DNA of 40,031 bases from 2-02-FULL-49-11 sp040757655. Its GTDB lineage: Bacteria; Patescibacteriota; Patescibacteriia; 2-02-FULL-49-11. Positions 22,432 to 30,817 of this stretch are shown here, piece by piece. A program made the position numbers and the translations under genes. How positions within the stretch are numbered: the first letter of the stretch is position 1; each line of letters starts with the position of its first letter. The notes under the pieces are model-generated. The model was not told the origin of the DNA and searched no databases. It saw nothing but the letters and a program-made list of their open reading frames with translations. Where the stretch lies: positions 1 to 40,031 of the forward strand of contig JBFLWV010000001.1 in the NCBI GenBank assembly GCA_040757655.1, written 5' to 3'.

Positions 22432-25200
22432 ATGCAATTGAGACTTTCGAAATACCACAGAATTATTGTTGCGCGCATCATCGTTATCCTCGCGCTTCTC
22501 ATAGGAGGGGTGTATGTGGCGTTTGTGCGTGGCGCAGATCGAGTGGAAGTGTATCGCAAATATCACAGTCTCATCCAAGTGGCGAATAAACTGGTGAACG
22601 TCGCGTATGTACCGTGGGCGATCGGACGTTCGGCATTAGAGCGTTATGATGTATTGATCAAACCAGAAGATCTCGCGTTCTTGAATCATAATCTTCCTCC
22701 CTTGTATCAAAATGCACTGCTGACGGATGAATATAAGCAACCGGTACCAGCAATTTTCTCGGCGGGTGGCAAACAGTATCAGGCAAAAGTGAGATATCGC
22801 GGCGATCTTGACAATCATTGGCGGGATCCGCAAAAGTCATTTTTTATCGATTTCAAAAAGGATAATTGGTATTTGGGAATCAACGAAATACACCTCATCA
22901 TCCCTTATGATCGTTATTATCTTTTAGAGGAGTTAAGCAGTGCACGGGCGCGTGCCTTCGGACTCGTGGTTCTACCTTCAAAATTTGTCAATCTTTTTAT
23001 CAATGGCAAGAGAAACGGCGTGTATTGGCAAGTGGAGGGATTTGGTAAAGAAATGCTGGAAAAGCAATTTTTGCCAGGAGACGTAAACGTATACGGGGCG
23101 ATCGACATCACGAGGCCTGGGGAGTCTCTTGATATCTCAAGTATCCATGCCTGGCGGAAGTATGCGGAAGATGTGTATTCGCAAGGGATTGACAATTATG
23201 CTGACCTTGAGAATTTGTTGGGAATCGTATTCAAAGCAGATGACGCACAATTTCGCACACAGTTCCCTGACATAGTAAATATGGAGGATTTCTATTCATG
23301 GATTATTGTGCAGAATTTGATGAGCAGCAGTCATATCACTGGCGCGAACATGCGCATGTGGTTTGATCCAACGCAAGGCAAATTCCGCATGATTCCCTGG
23401 GATGTATCAAAAGGATCAATCCCTCCACCTCACTATGAATACGTGTACAATCCATTTATTTCTCGCGTATTGGAACAGCCAGAATTCTTGCACGAACGGA
23501 ACCTGAGGTTATGGCGTTATATTGGTGACGAGAAAAATTTAACGAACGATCTGAAGCGTTATGACGAATTAGATGAACTCACAAGAAGGGATTTTTATAA
23601 AGACACCAAGAAAGTACAGAGTAATTATTCATACCGTAAGATGGTGGGCGAGGTGAGACAATTTATCAAAGATTCATTTTACGCCTTGCGCGATAATCTC
23701 CGTGATACGCATGGGTTGGTCACGGTACGGATGCAGGCCAAGGATCCTATTGCCACACTTACTATTACTTCAGATGGGTTTAGTTCGCTTCTGTTGCGTA
23801 CCGTATCGTTCGCTGATGCAAAATGTCTGGGAACGTGGAGCATATATGCAGACCGCGCGGGAGATGGGGTCATTGGAAAAGATGATGCCAAGATTGCTGA
23901 TTTTTCGTGCACCCAAGGCAAATGGAGCGCGGTGCCCAATATGGTGATACCTACGGGTAGGATGGAGAAGGAGGGGTATCTCGTGCCTTTTGCGCGGACA
24001 ACCACGTTATTTATCCGGGGACGGGGAGGAGATCATCCGCCATTTACGCAGGATACGTTGACGCTTGAATTTCAAAATGCCGTGACCGGCGAAAAGGCAG
24101 ATAGTATTTCGATTCGATGGCAAAATTCCTTTTTTCAGATCAATTATCACTCAATTGATGAATCCTTGGATGATTTTGTTCGCATCCACCCCCAGTTTGC
24201 TCGCGATGCAGATACTCTTCTTCTGCGTGGTACAATAGAGGTAACGGGCGATATCATCATTCCCAAAGGCACCCGGTTAACAATTGCCGCGGGTACTACC
24301 ATGATGATGGGAGATGGCGCTAGCATCCTTTCCTATAGTCCCGTGTTTCTCGAAGGGAGCGCAGCGCAGCCGATTATCTTTCGGCGCGGGGGAGAACGTC
24401 TGTGGGGCGTATTGTTGGTATCAGGCGTCAATGAGGAGAGCGTGATTCGTCATGTAGTGATGGAATACGGGAGTGAGGAATACCTCAATGGTATGTACAC
24501 CAGCGGAATGTTGTCGTTTTTTTATTCTCCGGCGCGCATTGAAGAAAGCGAATTTCGCTATGCGCAAGGTGATGATGGGATCAACATCAAGTATGCGAAG
24601 GCATACATTCGCCATAACCGTTTTGAACACAATACCGGCGATGCGATTGATTTGGATGTGAGTGATTCGGTGGTGGATGGTAACGTGCTTGTCGAGAATG
24701 GAAACGATGGCATTGATATCTCATCTGCAAAACCGTTGGTTATCAACAATCATATTGAACGATCAGGAGACAAATGCATCAGCGTAGGAGAAAATTCTCA
24801 GGCGATCATCGTCAATAATTTCTTGAGAGGGTGCCGTGGCTACGGTATAGGAGTGAAAGATTTGTCTTCACCTTTGATACTAAATGTAACTGCGGTGGAA
24901 AATGACGTGGGCATCGGTGTGTACGAAAAGAAAGAAGTTTTTGGAGGGAGCATACCGCGTATTTTTAATTCCATTATGTGGGGGAATGCGCGGGAGGTTG
25001 AGGTTGATGAAGCATCATTGGTTGAAATCAGTCATTCGATCGTAAGGGGTGGTTGGCAGGGCCAAGAGGTATACAATCTTGATCCGAAGTTCGATGCGCA
25101 CTATCGCCCTCAAAATCAAACATTGCCTCCGGTAGAGGATGCCGTATATCAGGAAACGGGATTCCCACCGATGCAAAAGGTTGGATATCAACCGGTATGA
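22432..25200 (+). CDS. Membrane-anchored CotH-like kinase fused to a right-handed beta-helix
   Basis: A 922-residue protein with one N-terminal transmembrane helix (about 10-32), so the rest should lie outside the membrane. Residues about 70-430 match CotH, an atypical kinase that phosphorylates spore-coat proteins in Bacillus: RYRGDLDNHW (121-130), PQKSFFIDF (133-141), NLFINGKRNGVYW (187-199) and GANMRMWFD...FRMIPWDVSKG (304-328). N306 and D324 are the likely catalytic or metal-binding residues; the second Asp usual after PWD (PWDxD) is Ser here. Residues about 610-900 form parallel beta-helix coils (repeated GNDGIDIS-, GDDGINI-like rungs), a fold common in glycan-binding or glycan-cleaving proteins. 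ATGA overlap with the next glycosyltransferase. Confidence 0.85.
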   Translation: MQLRLSKYHRIIVARIIVILALLIGGVYVAFVRGADRVEVYRKYHSLIQVANKLVNVAYVPWAIGRSALERYDVLIKPEDLAFLNHNLPPLYQNALLTDEYKQPVPAIFSAGGKQYQAKVRYRGDLDNHWRDPQKSFFIDFKKDNWYLGINEIHLIIPYDRYYLLEELSSARARAFGLVVLPSKFVNLFINGKRNGVYWQVEGFGKEMLEKQFLPGDVNVYGAIDITRPGESLDISSIHAWRKYAEDVYSQGIDNYADLENLLGIVFKADDAQFRTQFPDIVNMEDFYSWIIVQNLMSSSHITGANMRMWFDPTQGKFRMIPWDVSKGSIPPPHYEYVYNPFISRVLEQPEFLHERNLRLWRYIGDEKNLTNDLKRYDELDELTRRDFYKDTKKVQSNYSYRKMVGEVRQFIKDSFYALRDNLRDTHGLVTVRMQAKDPIATLTITSDGFSSLLLRTVSFADAKCLGTWSIYADRAGDGVIGKDDAKIADFSCTQGKWSAVPNMVIPTGRMEKEGYLVPFARTTTLFIRGRGGDHPPFTQDTLTLEFQNAVTGEKADSISIRWQNSFFQINYHSIDESLDDFVRIHPQFARDADTLLLRGTIEVTGDIIIPKGTRLTIAAGTTMMMGDGASILSYSPVFLEGSAAQPIIFRRGGERLWGVLLVSGVNEESVIRHVVMEYGSEEYLNGMYTSGMLSFFYSPARIEESEFRYAQGDDGINIKYAKAYIRHNRFEHNTGDAIDLDVSDSVVDGNVLVENGNDGIDISSAKPLVINNHIERSGDKCISVGENSQAIIVNNFLRGCRGYGIGVKDLSSPLILNVTAVENDVGIGVYEKKEVFGGSIPRIFNSIMWGNAREVEVDEASLVEISHSIVRGGWQGQEVYNLDPKFDAHYRPQNQTLPPVEDAVYQETGFPPMQKVGYQPV

Positions 25201-26258
25201 AGATGCTCTACATCGGATTTGGACGAGCTCATGCATCAGTTGATGGTGTGTATGTTCGTGGTTTGCGGCAAAATGGTGTTGAAGTTATTGACTATTTTTT
25301 TCCGCAAAAATCTTTTGTGCGATACGGACAGCTGTTGTCAGCGTATAGAAAGCATAGAGGTGCCATTGACATTCTCTGTGTAGGGTATGCAAGTCCTCTG
25401 GCAGTCATTTTTCTTAGGTTTTTATCATGGAAAAGGATCATCTATAACGCGCTGTGTTCGGAATATGAGCGAAAGATCGTTTCGCGTTCATTGTACAAAC
25501 GTCGTTATCCTGCATTCTGGTATCATGTGTATTATTGGCTTGCAGACATATGTGCGTGCTGGTGTGCGAATGTGATCATGGTGGAGAGCGCGCATCAAAA
25601 GGCCTTTTTTGAACGAAAGTTTTTTGTGCCATCCCATAAGATTATCGTGGCGTGGACAGGGGCAGACGATGCATTGTTTGCTTATAATCCTCACATCCAA
25701 AAGTTTGACACCTTCACCGTTCTGTTCAGAGGCAGGCTGTTGCCGGAAGCAGGAGGAGAAGTGGTGGTGAGGGCGGCGAAACTTTTGGAAGAAAACGGTA
25801 TACGGGTATTAATGCTCTCGAATGGTGTTGAGTTGCCAAAGATAACGCGACTCATTGAAGAATGTAAACCACGGAATCTTGAATTACATACAGAATACCT
25901 CTCGAGTGGCGAGTTAATGACTTGTATGCAGCGTTGCCACATCAGTCTTGGACAATTGTCCGGGCACAGTCGTCTACAGAGAACTATCCCTCATAAAGCA
26001 TACGAGTCGCTTGCGCTTAAAGTGCCATATCTCACCGCAAGAAACGAGGGTATTATGGAAATTCTGCGCGAGGGAGACACCTGCATTGCCTGCAATCCGG
26101 ATGATCCTGGCGATTTGGCAGAAAAAATTTTATGGGCGCGCGATCACCCTACTGAGTGCGGAGCGATAGGGGAGATGGGATATCGACTGTATCAGACGCG
26201 CTTTACGCCACGCATACTTGTACAAGTTCTGTTGCAAGAATTACAAGAACGGTTTTAG
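25197..26258 (+). CDS. Glycosyltransferase, GT4-like
   Basis: A 353-residue GT-B protein, more diverged than the others. Recognisable parts are the first strand MKMLYIGFGR, DILCVGYASPLAV, VESAHQKAFF, AWTGADDALF in the hinge, VLFRGRLLPEAGGEVVVRAA opening the donor domain, and the C-terminal loop RTIPHKAYESLALKVPYL. That loop has KxxE in place of the classical E-x7-E, as in the KLFEY-type group. It is translated by ATGA overlap from the CotH gene, so CotH expression is tied to glycan synthesis. It is the last gene of the polysaccharide block. Confidence 0.8.
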   Translation: MKMLYIGFGRAHASVDGVYVRGLRQNGVEVIDYFFPQKSFVRYGQLLSAYRKHRGAIDILCVGYASPLAVIFLRFLSWKRIIYNALCSEYERKIVSRSLYKRRYPAFWYHVYYWLADICACWCANVIMVESAHQKAFFERKFFVPSHKIIVAWTGADDALFAYNPHIQKFDTFTVLFRGRLLPEAGGEVVVRAAKLLEENGIRVLMLSNGVELPKITRLIEECKPRNLELHTEYLSSGELMTCMQRCHISLGQLSGHSRLQRTIPHKAYESLALKVPYLTARNEGIMEILREGDTCIACNPDDPGDLAEKILWARDHPTECGAIGEMGYRLYQTRFTPRILVQVLLQELQERF

Positions 26259-26435
26259 GGCATTGCCTGCCATTTGGCGCCACATGGCGGACAAATAGTT
26301 TTTTACGACCTGCCGCACAGGATTGGATGAATGTGATCAAATATTTCAATGAGAAGTTTGAATACGAAGCTTGTCGTATCTGATGTATAACGTTGTCTTT
26401 AAAATTTGTCGCAGATATGACATAGTGATAGAGAT

Positions 26436-27191
26436 ATGTCTCCCTCACCTTACGCGAGAGGCGTCAAGAATGTATTTGATCCTACCTCGAAAGAGCCTTT
26501 CCGCTTGAGCAGGTCGAAAATTGAGCTTTTCCTTAATTGCGCGCGGTGTTTTTACCTTGACCGGCGGTTAGGAGTTTCCCAGCCGCCGTCGTTTCCGTTT
26601 ACGTTGAATGCGGCAGTGGATACGCTTTTAAAAAAAGAGTTTGATATCCATCGCGCGCAAGGCACTGCGCACCCGCTCATGAAGACATACGGCATTGACG
26701 CGGTGCCTTTGCCGCATGAAAGAATCGAGGAATGGCGCGACGCGCTGCGGCGAGGGATCACTCATCACCATGCACCCACCAATTTTATCGTCACCGGCGC
26801 CATTGATGACGTATGGGTGAATTCTAAGGGTGAGTTCCACATTGTGGATTATAAGAGCACGGCAAAGGAACAGGAGGTGAACATTGACGCTGCGTGGCAG
26901 ATTGCCTATAAGCGGCAGATGGAAATATATCAGTGGCTCTTCAGAAAGAACGGATTCAAGGTTTCTTCGATTGGGTATTTTGTGTACTGTAATGGCATTA
27001 TCGACCGGAAGGCGTTTGACGGCAAGCTTGAGTTTAACATAAAAATAATCCCCTATGAGGGAGATGATGGCTGGGTGGAAGAAGTGCTCTATGAGATCCA
27101 TAGATGCCTAGAGAGCAACACGCTGCCTCCTGCGAGAAACGATTGCAGTTATTGCGCCTACCGATCACGCGCCGCACGATATGAAGCATAG
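26436..27191 (+). CDS. PD-(D/E)XK nuclease family protein with four cysteines
   Basis: A 251-residue RecB/Cas4-like nuclease. The core is motif II GAIDDVW (D124) and motif III IVDYKST (D138, K140), followed by the helix motif QMEIY (Q161-Y165). Two cysteine pairs, C35/C38 (LNCARCFY) and C237/C240 (CSYCAYR), bracket the core. They could bind an iron-sulfur cluster or zinc that clamps the fold, as the one-plus-three cysteine arrangement does in Cas4 and AddB. No cas genes, helicase or CRISPR array is nearby, so a repair or recombination role is more likely. The gap of 177 nt before it contains a weak hairpin and no gene. It overlaps the next gene by 11 nt. Confidence 0.85.
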   Translation: MSPSPYARGVKNVFDPTSKEPFRLSRSKIELFLNCARCFYLDRRLGVSQPPSFPFTLNAAVDTLLKKEFDIHRAQGTAHPLMKTYGIDAVPLPHERIEEWRDALRRGITHHHAPTNFIVTGAIDDVWVNSKGEFHIVDYKSTAKEQEVNIDAAWQIAYKRQMEIYQWLFRKNGFKVSSIGYFVYCNGIIDRKAFDGKLEFNIKIIPYEGDDGWVEEVLYEIHRCLESNTLPPARNDCSYCAYRSRAARYEA

Positions 27192-28725
27192 TCTTTTGGC
27201 ATCCATTGGCATAGGGCTCGCAATAACGCTTGGGATCGTGTGGGTCATTCTTTTATTCCAAGGTGGAGATGAAGGCACGGTGTCGGGCGTCATTGTTTCA
27301 CGGGAGGGAGTAAGCAGGGTGAGAGAGCCGGCGGTCGCCGGATCGTTTTATCCTGCTTCAAAAGAATTCCTTTCTGCGCAGGTAGGGGAGCTCTTATCAG
27401 GCGCGACACCCTCATCAATCGACGGCTTTATCCGTGCCATGGTGGTACCTCATGCAGGATATGCATTTTCAGGAGCAACGGCAGCGTTTGCCTATAAAGC
27501 ATTGTCTGCAAATGTCAGAGAATTTAGACGGGACCCTCTTACCATAATTCTCATCGGCTCTGGCCATACCGTAGACGTGGATGGCGCCGCCATTGATAGC
27601 CATGATGAATGGCAAACACCGCTTGGCAGAGTGTCGATAAATCGCCGCATCAGGGATCTCCTTGTGGAGCAAGATACCATTTTTAGGATTGATGAAACTC
27701 CGCATAGGAGCGAACATTCACTGGAGGTGCAGCTTCCCTTTCTGCAAAAGGTACTTTCTCAATTCACCATTGTACCTATACTGGTGAATCGTGTGAATAA
27801 TGAGGAGAAGGCTCGCATCAGCGCGGCACTGGCTGCGCTGCCCGGAGACGTAGTGGTCATTGCAAGTACTGATTTATCTCACTATCCTTCCTACGAGGAC
27901 GCACAAAAAGTGGATGCGCAAGTGATAGAGGCGATCGTGAGTGGTGAGACGGACAAGTATCAGAACACCATCCATCAATTAGCACAACAGCACATTCCTC
28001 ACCTCGAGACATTTTCCTGCGCCCAGCCGGCGGTTGCAATTGCCATGATGGCGGCGCGATTGTTGCATGCGCGCAGAATTACTCCATTGCACTACTCTAA
28101 TTCAGGGGATGCCCTGTTGGGTGATAAATCTCGTGTGGTGGGTTATTCCTCAATAGTATTCAGTAGCGATTCCCTTGATGATACATTCAGTATTAGTGAT
28201 CAGGAGAAGTTGCTCGATCTCGCGCGAGATTCGGTTGAAACATATATTCGTACTGGGCGTATGCCAGCAGTTAAGGATTATACGTTTCCGCTCAATCAAT
28301 ATCGGGGAGCTTTTGTAACCATTAAGAAAGATGGCGCACTCCGCGGATGCATTGGACGGTTTGAGCCTGATATGCCTCTCTTTAGGGTGGTGTCTGAAAT
28401 GGCGATTGCTGCGGCGTCCAAAGATTCTCGTTTTATGCCCATAACTCCTGAAGAGCTTAATGATCTGCATTATGAAATATCTGTATTGAGCCCTTTGCAG
28501 TCGGTGAAGGATTGGACAGAGATAAAAATCGGTACGCACGGCGTGAGGGTGCAGCAGGGCAGTCAGAGTGGTGTATTTCTTCCACAGGTTGCCACGGAAA
28601 ATGGATGGGATCTTGGCACCTTTCTGGGTGAGCTCTGCACCCAAAAAGCAGGACTGCCGAGGGATTGTTGGAAGGACCCTTCAACGCAGCTTTCCGTATT
28701 TACGGCACAGGTGTTCGGGGAATAA
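27181..28725 (+). CDS. Membrane-anchored MEMO1-AMMECR1 fusion (AmmeMemoRadiSam B+A)
   Basis: A 514-residue protein joining two normally separate parts of the AmmeMemoRadiSam system. Residues 5-26 form a transmembrane anchor. Residues about 48-327 are MEMO-like: AGSFYP (53-58), PHAGYAFSG (90-98), EHSLEVQLPFL (178-188), STDLSHY (229-235), with H91 and C280 as candidate metal ligands. Residues about 340-512 are AMMECR1, with the invariant LRGCIG (387-392) and a SKDSRF loop. The radical SAM component is not in the window. Biochemical function of the family is unsettled. It overlaps the nuclease gene by 11 nt. Confidence 0.9.
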   Translation: MKHSLLASIGIGLAITLGIVWVILLFQGGDEGTVSGVIVSREGVSRVREPAVAGSFYPASKEFLSAQVGELLSGATPSSIDGFIRAMVVPHAGYAFSGATAAFAYKALSANVREFRRDPLTIILIGSGHTVDVDGAAIDSHDEWQTPLGRVSINRRIRDLLVEQDTIFRIDETPHRSEHSLEVQLPFLQKVLSQFTIVPILVNRVNNEEKARISAALAALPGDVVVIASTDLSHYPSYEDAQKVDAQVIEAIVSGETDKYQNTIHQLAQQHIPHLETFSCAQPAVAIAMMAARLLHARRITPLHYSNSGDALLGDKSRVVGYSSIVFSSDSLDDTFSISDQEKLLDLARDSVETYIRTGRMPAVKDYTFPLNQYRGAFVTIKKDGALRGCIGRFEPDMPLFRVVSEMAIAAASKDSRFMPITPEELNDLHYEISVLSPLQSVKDWTEIKIGTHGVRVQQGSQSGVFLPQVATENGWDLGTFLGELCTQKAGLPRDCWKDPSTQLSVFTAQVFGE

Positions 28726-28731
28726 GATTCA

Positions 28732-28740
28732 TGCTACACT
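28732..28740 (+). promoter_or_regulatory. Extended -10 promoter upstream of the small membrane protein and pduL
   Basis: TGCTACACT combines a TGn extension with the -10 hexamer TACACT (28735-28740). Predicted +1 is near 28747, about 25 nt before the ATG at 28772. GGAGG directly after the box (28744-28748) overlaps the start site and is too far upstream to be an effective ribosome binding site. Confidence 0.45.
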
Positions 28741-28771
28741 ATAGGAGGGATTAGTTTTCATTCCATGGTCT

Positions 28772-28993
28772 ATGTCATTATATTTTCTATTCTTCATACG
28801 TCCGGGCATCGCGCTTGCGAACGAGGAGGTCACGCCGCTCGCTCGAGGCGATGAGAAGATTGTGTCATTATTTGCGCTCGCGAGCTCGCCTGCCGCGGCG
28901 ACAATTATTTTAGGAATTTTTGCGATTCTTGTGGCAGCGGTGGCATACGTATTAGTGGGCATCATCCTCTTTACAATATTCGCATACCGATAA
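28772..28993 (+). CDS. Small membrane protein (73 aa)
   Basis: The N-terminus (LYFLFFIRPGIALANEE) resembles a short signal peptide or first membrane helix, with a possible cleavage site after ALA. A polar stretch follows, then one strong transmembrane helix (AAATIILGIFAILVAAVAYVLVG region). I recognise no family. It ends 2 nt before pduL, so the two are almost certainly co-transcribed. It could be a small secreted or inserted partner, but nothing points to a specific function. An overlapping ATG at 28765 opens only a short unrelated frame. Confidence 0.6.
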   Translation: MSLYFLFFIRPGIALANEEVTPLARGDEKIVSLFALASSPAAATIILGIFAILVAAVAYVLVGIILFTIFAYR

Positions 28994-28995
28994 GT

Positions 28996-29571
28996 ATGAG
29001 AAATATACACATTCCAGTTGAGGTTTCTGCACGGCATGTGCATTTGAGCCATACGCACGTTGAACGTCTTTTCGGCAAAGGGTACCGTCTTCGAGTGGAT
29101 TATCCGCTCTCTCAGGAAGGGCAATTTGCGGCGAAAGAAGGGGTAACGGTCCTGGTCGGAAAAAAGAAACTTGCGCACGTGAGGATTGTGGGGCCTGTTC
29201 GCAAGAGTTCTCAAGTGGAGCTGGCGCGAACCGATGCCTTGCGTCTGGGATTTGATCCGCCCGTGCATGTATCAGGCTCGTTAGCTCACACGCCGGGCAT
29301 TATTCTGAAAGGACCAAAAGGACGAGTTACGCTCATAAAAGGCGCCATGATACCACAACGTCACATCCATGCGTCGCCGCTCGCGGCAAAGAAAGCACGA
29401 TTAAGGGATGGCATGGTTGTCTCTTTGAACATCACGGGTAAGCGCGCTCTCACCTTTCATAACGTGGTGGTGCGCGTGCACCCCAGTTTCTCATGGCACT
29501 GTCATATAGATACTGATGAGGGGAATGCAGCGGGAATCAAGAAGAATGCCATGGCGATTCTTGTCAGATGA
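28996..29571 (+). CDS. pduL: PduL-type phosphotransacylase
   Basis: PduL converts an acyl-CoA plus phosphate to an acyl phosphate, independently evolved from Pta. The 191-residue protein has two PduL beta-barrel halves with the zinc-binding signatures SARHVHLS (11-18; H14, H16) and RHIHASP (122-128; H123, H125), plus the C-terminal IDTDEGNAAG (171-180). There is no N-terminal encapsulation peptide, so it is not a microcompartment form. With the acetate kinase 165 nt downstream it makes a complete acetyl-CoA to acetate route that yields ATP by substrate-level phosphorylation. Confidence 0.92.
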   Translation: MRNIHIPVEVSARHVHLSHTHVERLFGKGYRLRVDYPLSQEGQFAAKEGVTVLVGKKKLAHVRIVGPVRKSSQVELARTDALRLGFDPPVHVSGSLAHTPGIILKGPKGRVTLIKGAMIPQRHIHASPLAAKKARLRDGMVVSLNITGKRALTFHNVVVRVHPSFSWHCHIDTDEGNAAGIKKNAMAILVR

Positions 29572-29612
29572 GTTTATTCGATATCAGTGCTTATTGCTCT
29601 AAATACGTTCAT

Positions 29613-29693
29613 AAATCCCAATGACCAAATCCCAATTCCCAATAAAGCTCAAAATCCTAATGTCCAAAGTTGGTCATTTATTAATTGGGATTT
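29613..29693 (+). repeat. Long imperfect hairpin between pduL and ackA
   Basis: The left arm AAATCCCAATGACCAA (29613-29628) pairs with TTGGTCATT (29670-29678) and ATTGGGATTT (29684-29693), leaving a short bulge. Related AAATCCCAAT-type units continue to about 29735, so the ackA ATG at 29736 lies at the element's edge. It would strongly structure the pduL-ackA intercistronic RNA. Confidence 0.7.
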
Positions 29694-29735
29694 TATTGGA
29701 AATTGGAACTTTGGGTTTGGGATTTTTCAAATTGT

Positions 29736-30815
29736 ATGGATTCCATTCTCGTATTTAATATTGGCTCATCTTCAATCCGTTACCATCGTTACGCGTACGG
29801 GACGCTGGAGCTTCTCCATGAAGGGCATAAGGATTTTCTCACCGATCGAGGAACACGCGAAGATTTCATGCGCATGTTTCGCGAGTGCGTGCGGGATATG
29901 GGGGATATTTCGACCATTAAAGGGATTGGGCATCGGGTTGTGCATGGTGGCAATCGATTTGTGACGCCAACATTAGTTACGACTGGAGTCATTGCAGAAT
30001 TAAAAAACCTCAACCATCTCGCACCCTTACATAATCCATGGAACCTGTTGGGTTTGGAAGCGTGTGAAACCTATCTTCCGGGGATTCCCAACGTTGCAGT
30101 TTTTGACACTGGATTTTTCGCGCATCTTCCCGCGTTGGCCTCGCGTTATGCAATACCCGCCGAATTCAGTGGATACCGACGTTTTGGATTCCATGGCATA
30201 TCACATGCGACTGTTGCGGACCAGCTCAGTAGAAAGTTGAAGAAACCATTAAAGCAACTCACGTTTATCAATTGCCATTTGGGGAGCGGTTCGAGCATTG
30301 CGTTAATCGAAAAAGGCGAACCGGTTGATACGAGCATGGGTTACACCCCTCTTGAGGGTTTGGTGATGATGACACGGTGTGGCGATGTTGATCCGGGGAT
30401 CATTTTCGATCTGGTGCAAAATATCATCCGTGAAGCGCAAACGTTAGAGCGCGCGCAGCGTGAAGTGCAAAAATTGGTTGAAGGATTTTACCGGTCGGCA
30501 GGTTTAAAAGCATTGAGCGGCTATACATCCTTTTTGGATATTCTCGCACAGAAAAAAATAGGGGTTGAGCAGGCAGTGTTTGCGTTTGACTATTTTGTGC
30601 GTCGGGGGAGGAAGTATATTGGCGCCTACGCGGCGTTAGTCCCACACCTTGACGCACTTACTTTCACCGGTGCCATTGGGGCAGGGAATCCCACTGCGCG
30701 GAAGGCGATTATAAAGAATCTCGCATGTGTAAAGGGCGTGCCCGTGTACGTGTTTCCCCCTGCGGAAGAAGTAACCATTGCGAGAGAAGTGATGAAGGTG
30801 ATTGGTGGAAGTTAG
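29736..30815 (+). CDS. ackA: Acetate kinase, short form
   Basis: Acetate kinase makes ATP and acetate from acetyl phosphate. Core motifs are all recognisable: FNIGSSSIRYH (7-17), HRVVHGG (66-72), LAPLHNP (95-101), FDTGFF (123-128), RRFGFHGISH (148-157), HLGSGSS (181-187), DTSMGYTPLEGL (198-209) and TRCGDVDP (213-220). The protein is 359 residues against about 400 in E. coli, with shortened loops, and departs from consensus at HLGNGAS (here HLGSGSS) and at the TGGIGENS region (TGAIGAGNP). ATG 29736 gives the correct first strand; the open frame upstream is repeat-encoded. Confidence 0.9.
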   Translation: MDSILVFNIGSSSIRYHRYAYGTLELLHEGHKDFLTDRGTREDFMRMFRECVRDMGDISTIKGIGHRVVHGGNRFVTPTLVTTGVIAELKNLNHLAPLHNPWNLLGLEACETYLPGIPNVAVFDTGFFAHLPALASRYAIPAEFSGYRRFGFHGISHATVADQLSRKLKKPLKQLTFINCHLGSGSSIALIEKGEPVDTSMGYTPLEGLVMMTRCGDVDPGIIFDLVQNIIREAQTLERAQREVQKLVEGFYRSAGLKALSGYTSFLDILAQKKIGVEQAVFAFDYFVRRGRKYIGAYAALVPHLDALTFTGAIGAGNPTARKAIIKNLACVKGVPVYVFPPAEEVTIAREVMKVIGGS

Positions 30816-30817
30816 GT

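Noticed and set aside
26327..26383. 18-codon ORF in the gap before the nuclease gene
   Set aside because: It has no ribosome binding site, promoter or recognisable features, and is short enough to occur by chance. The gap otherwise holds only a weak GCCAT/ATGGC hairpin near 26270-26288.
26436..27191. Cas4 of a CRISPR system
   Set aside because: The core matches the superfamily, but there is no array or other cas gene within the window, and the cysteine layout is two plus two.
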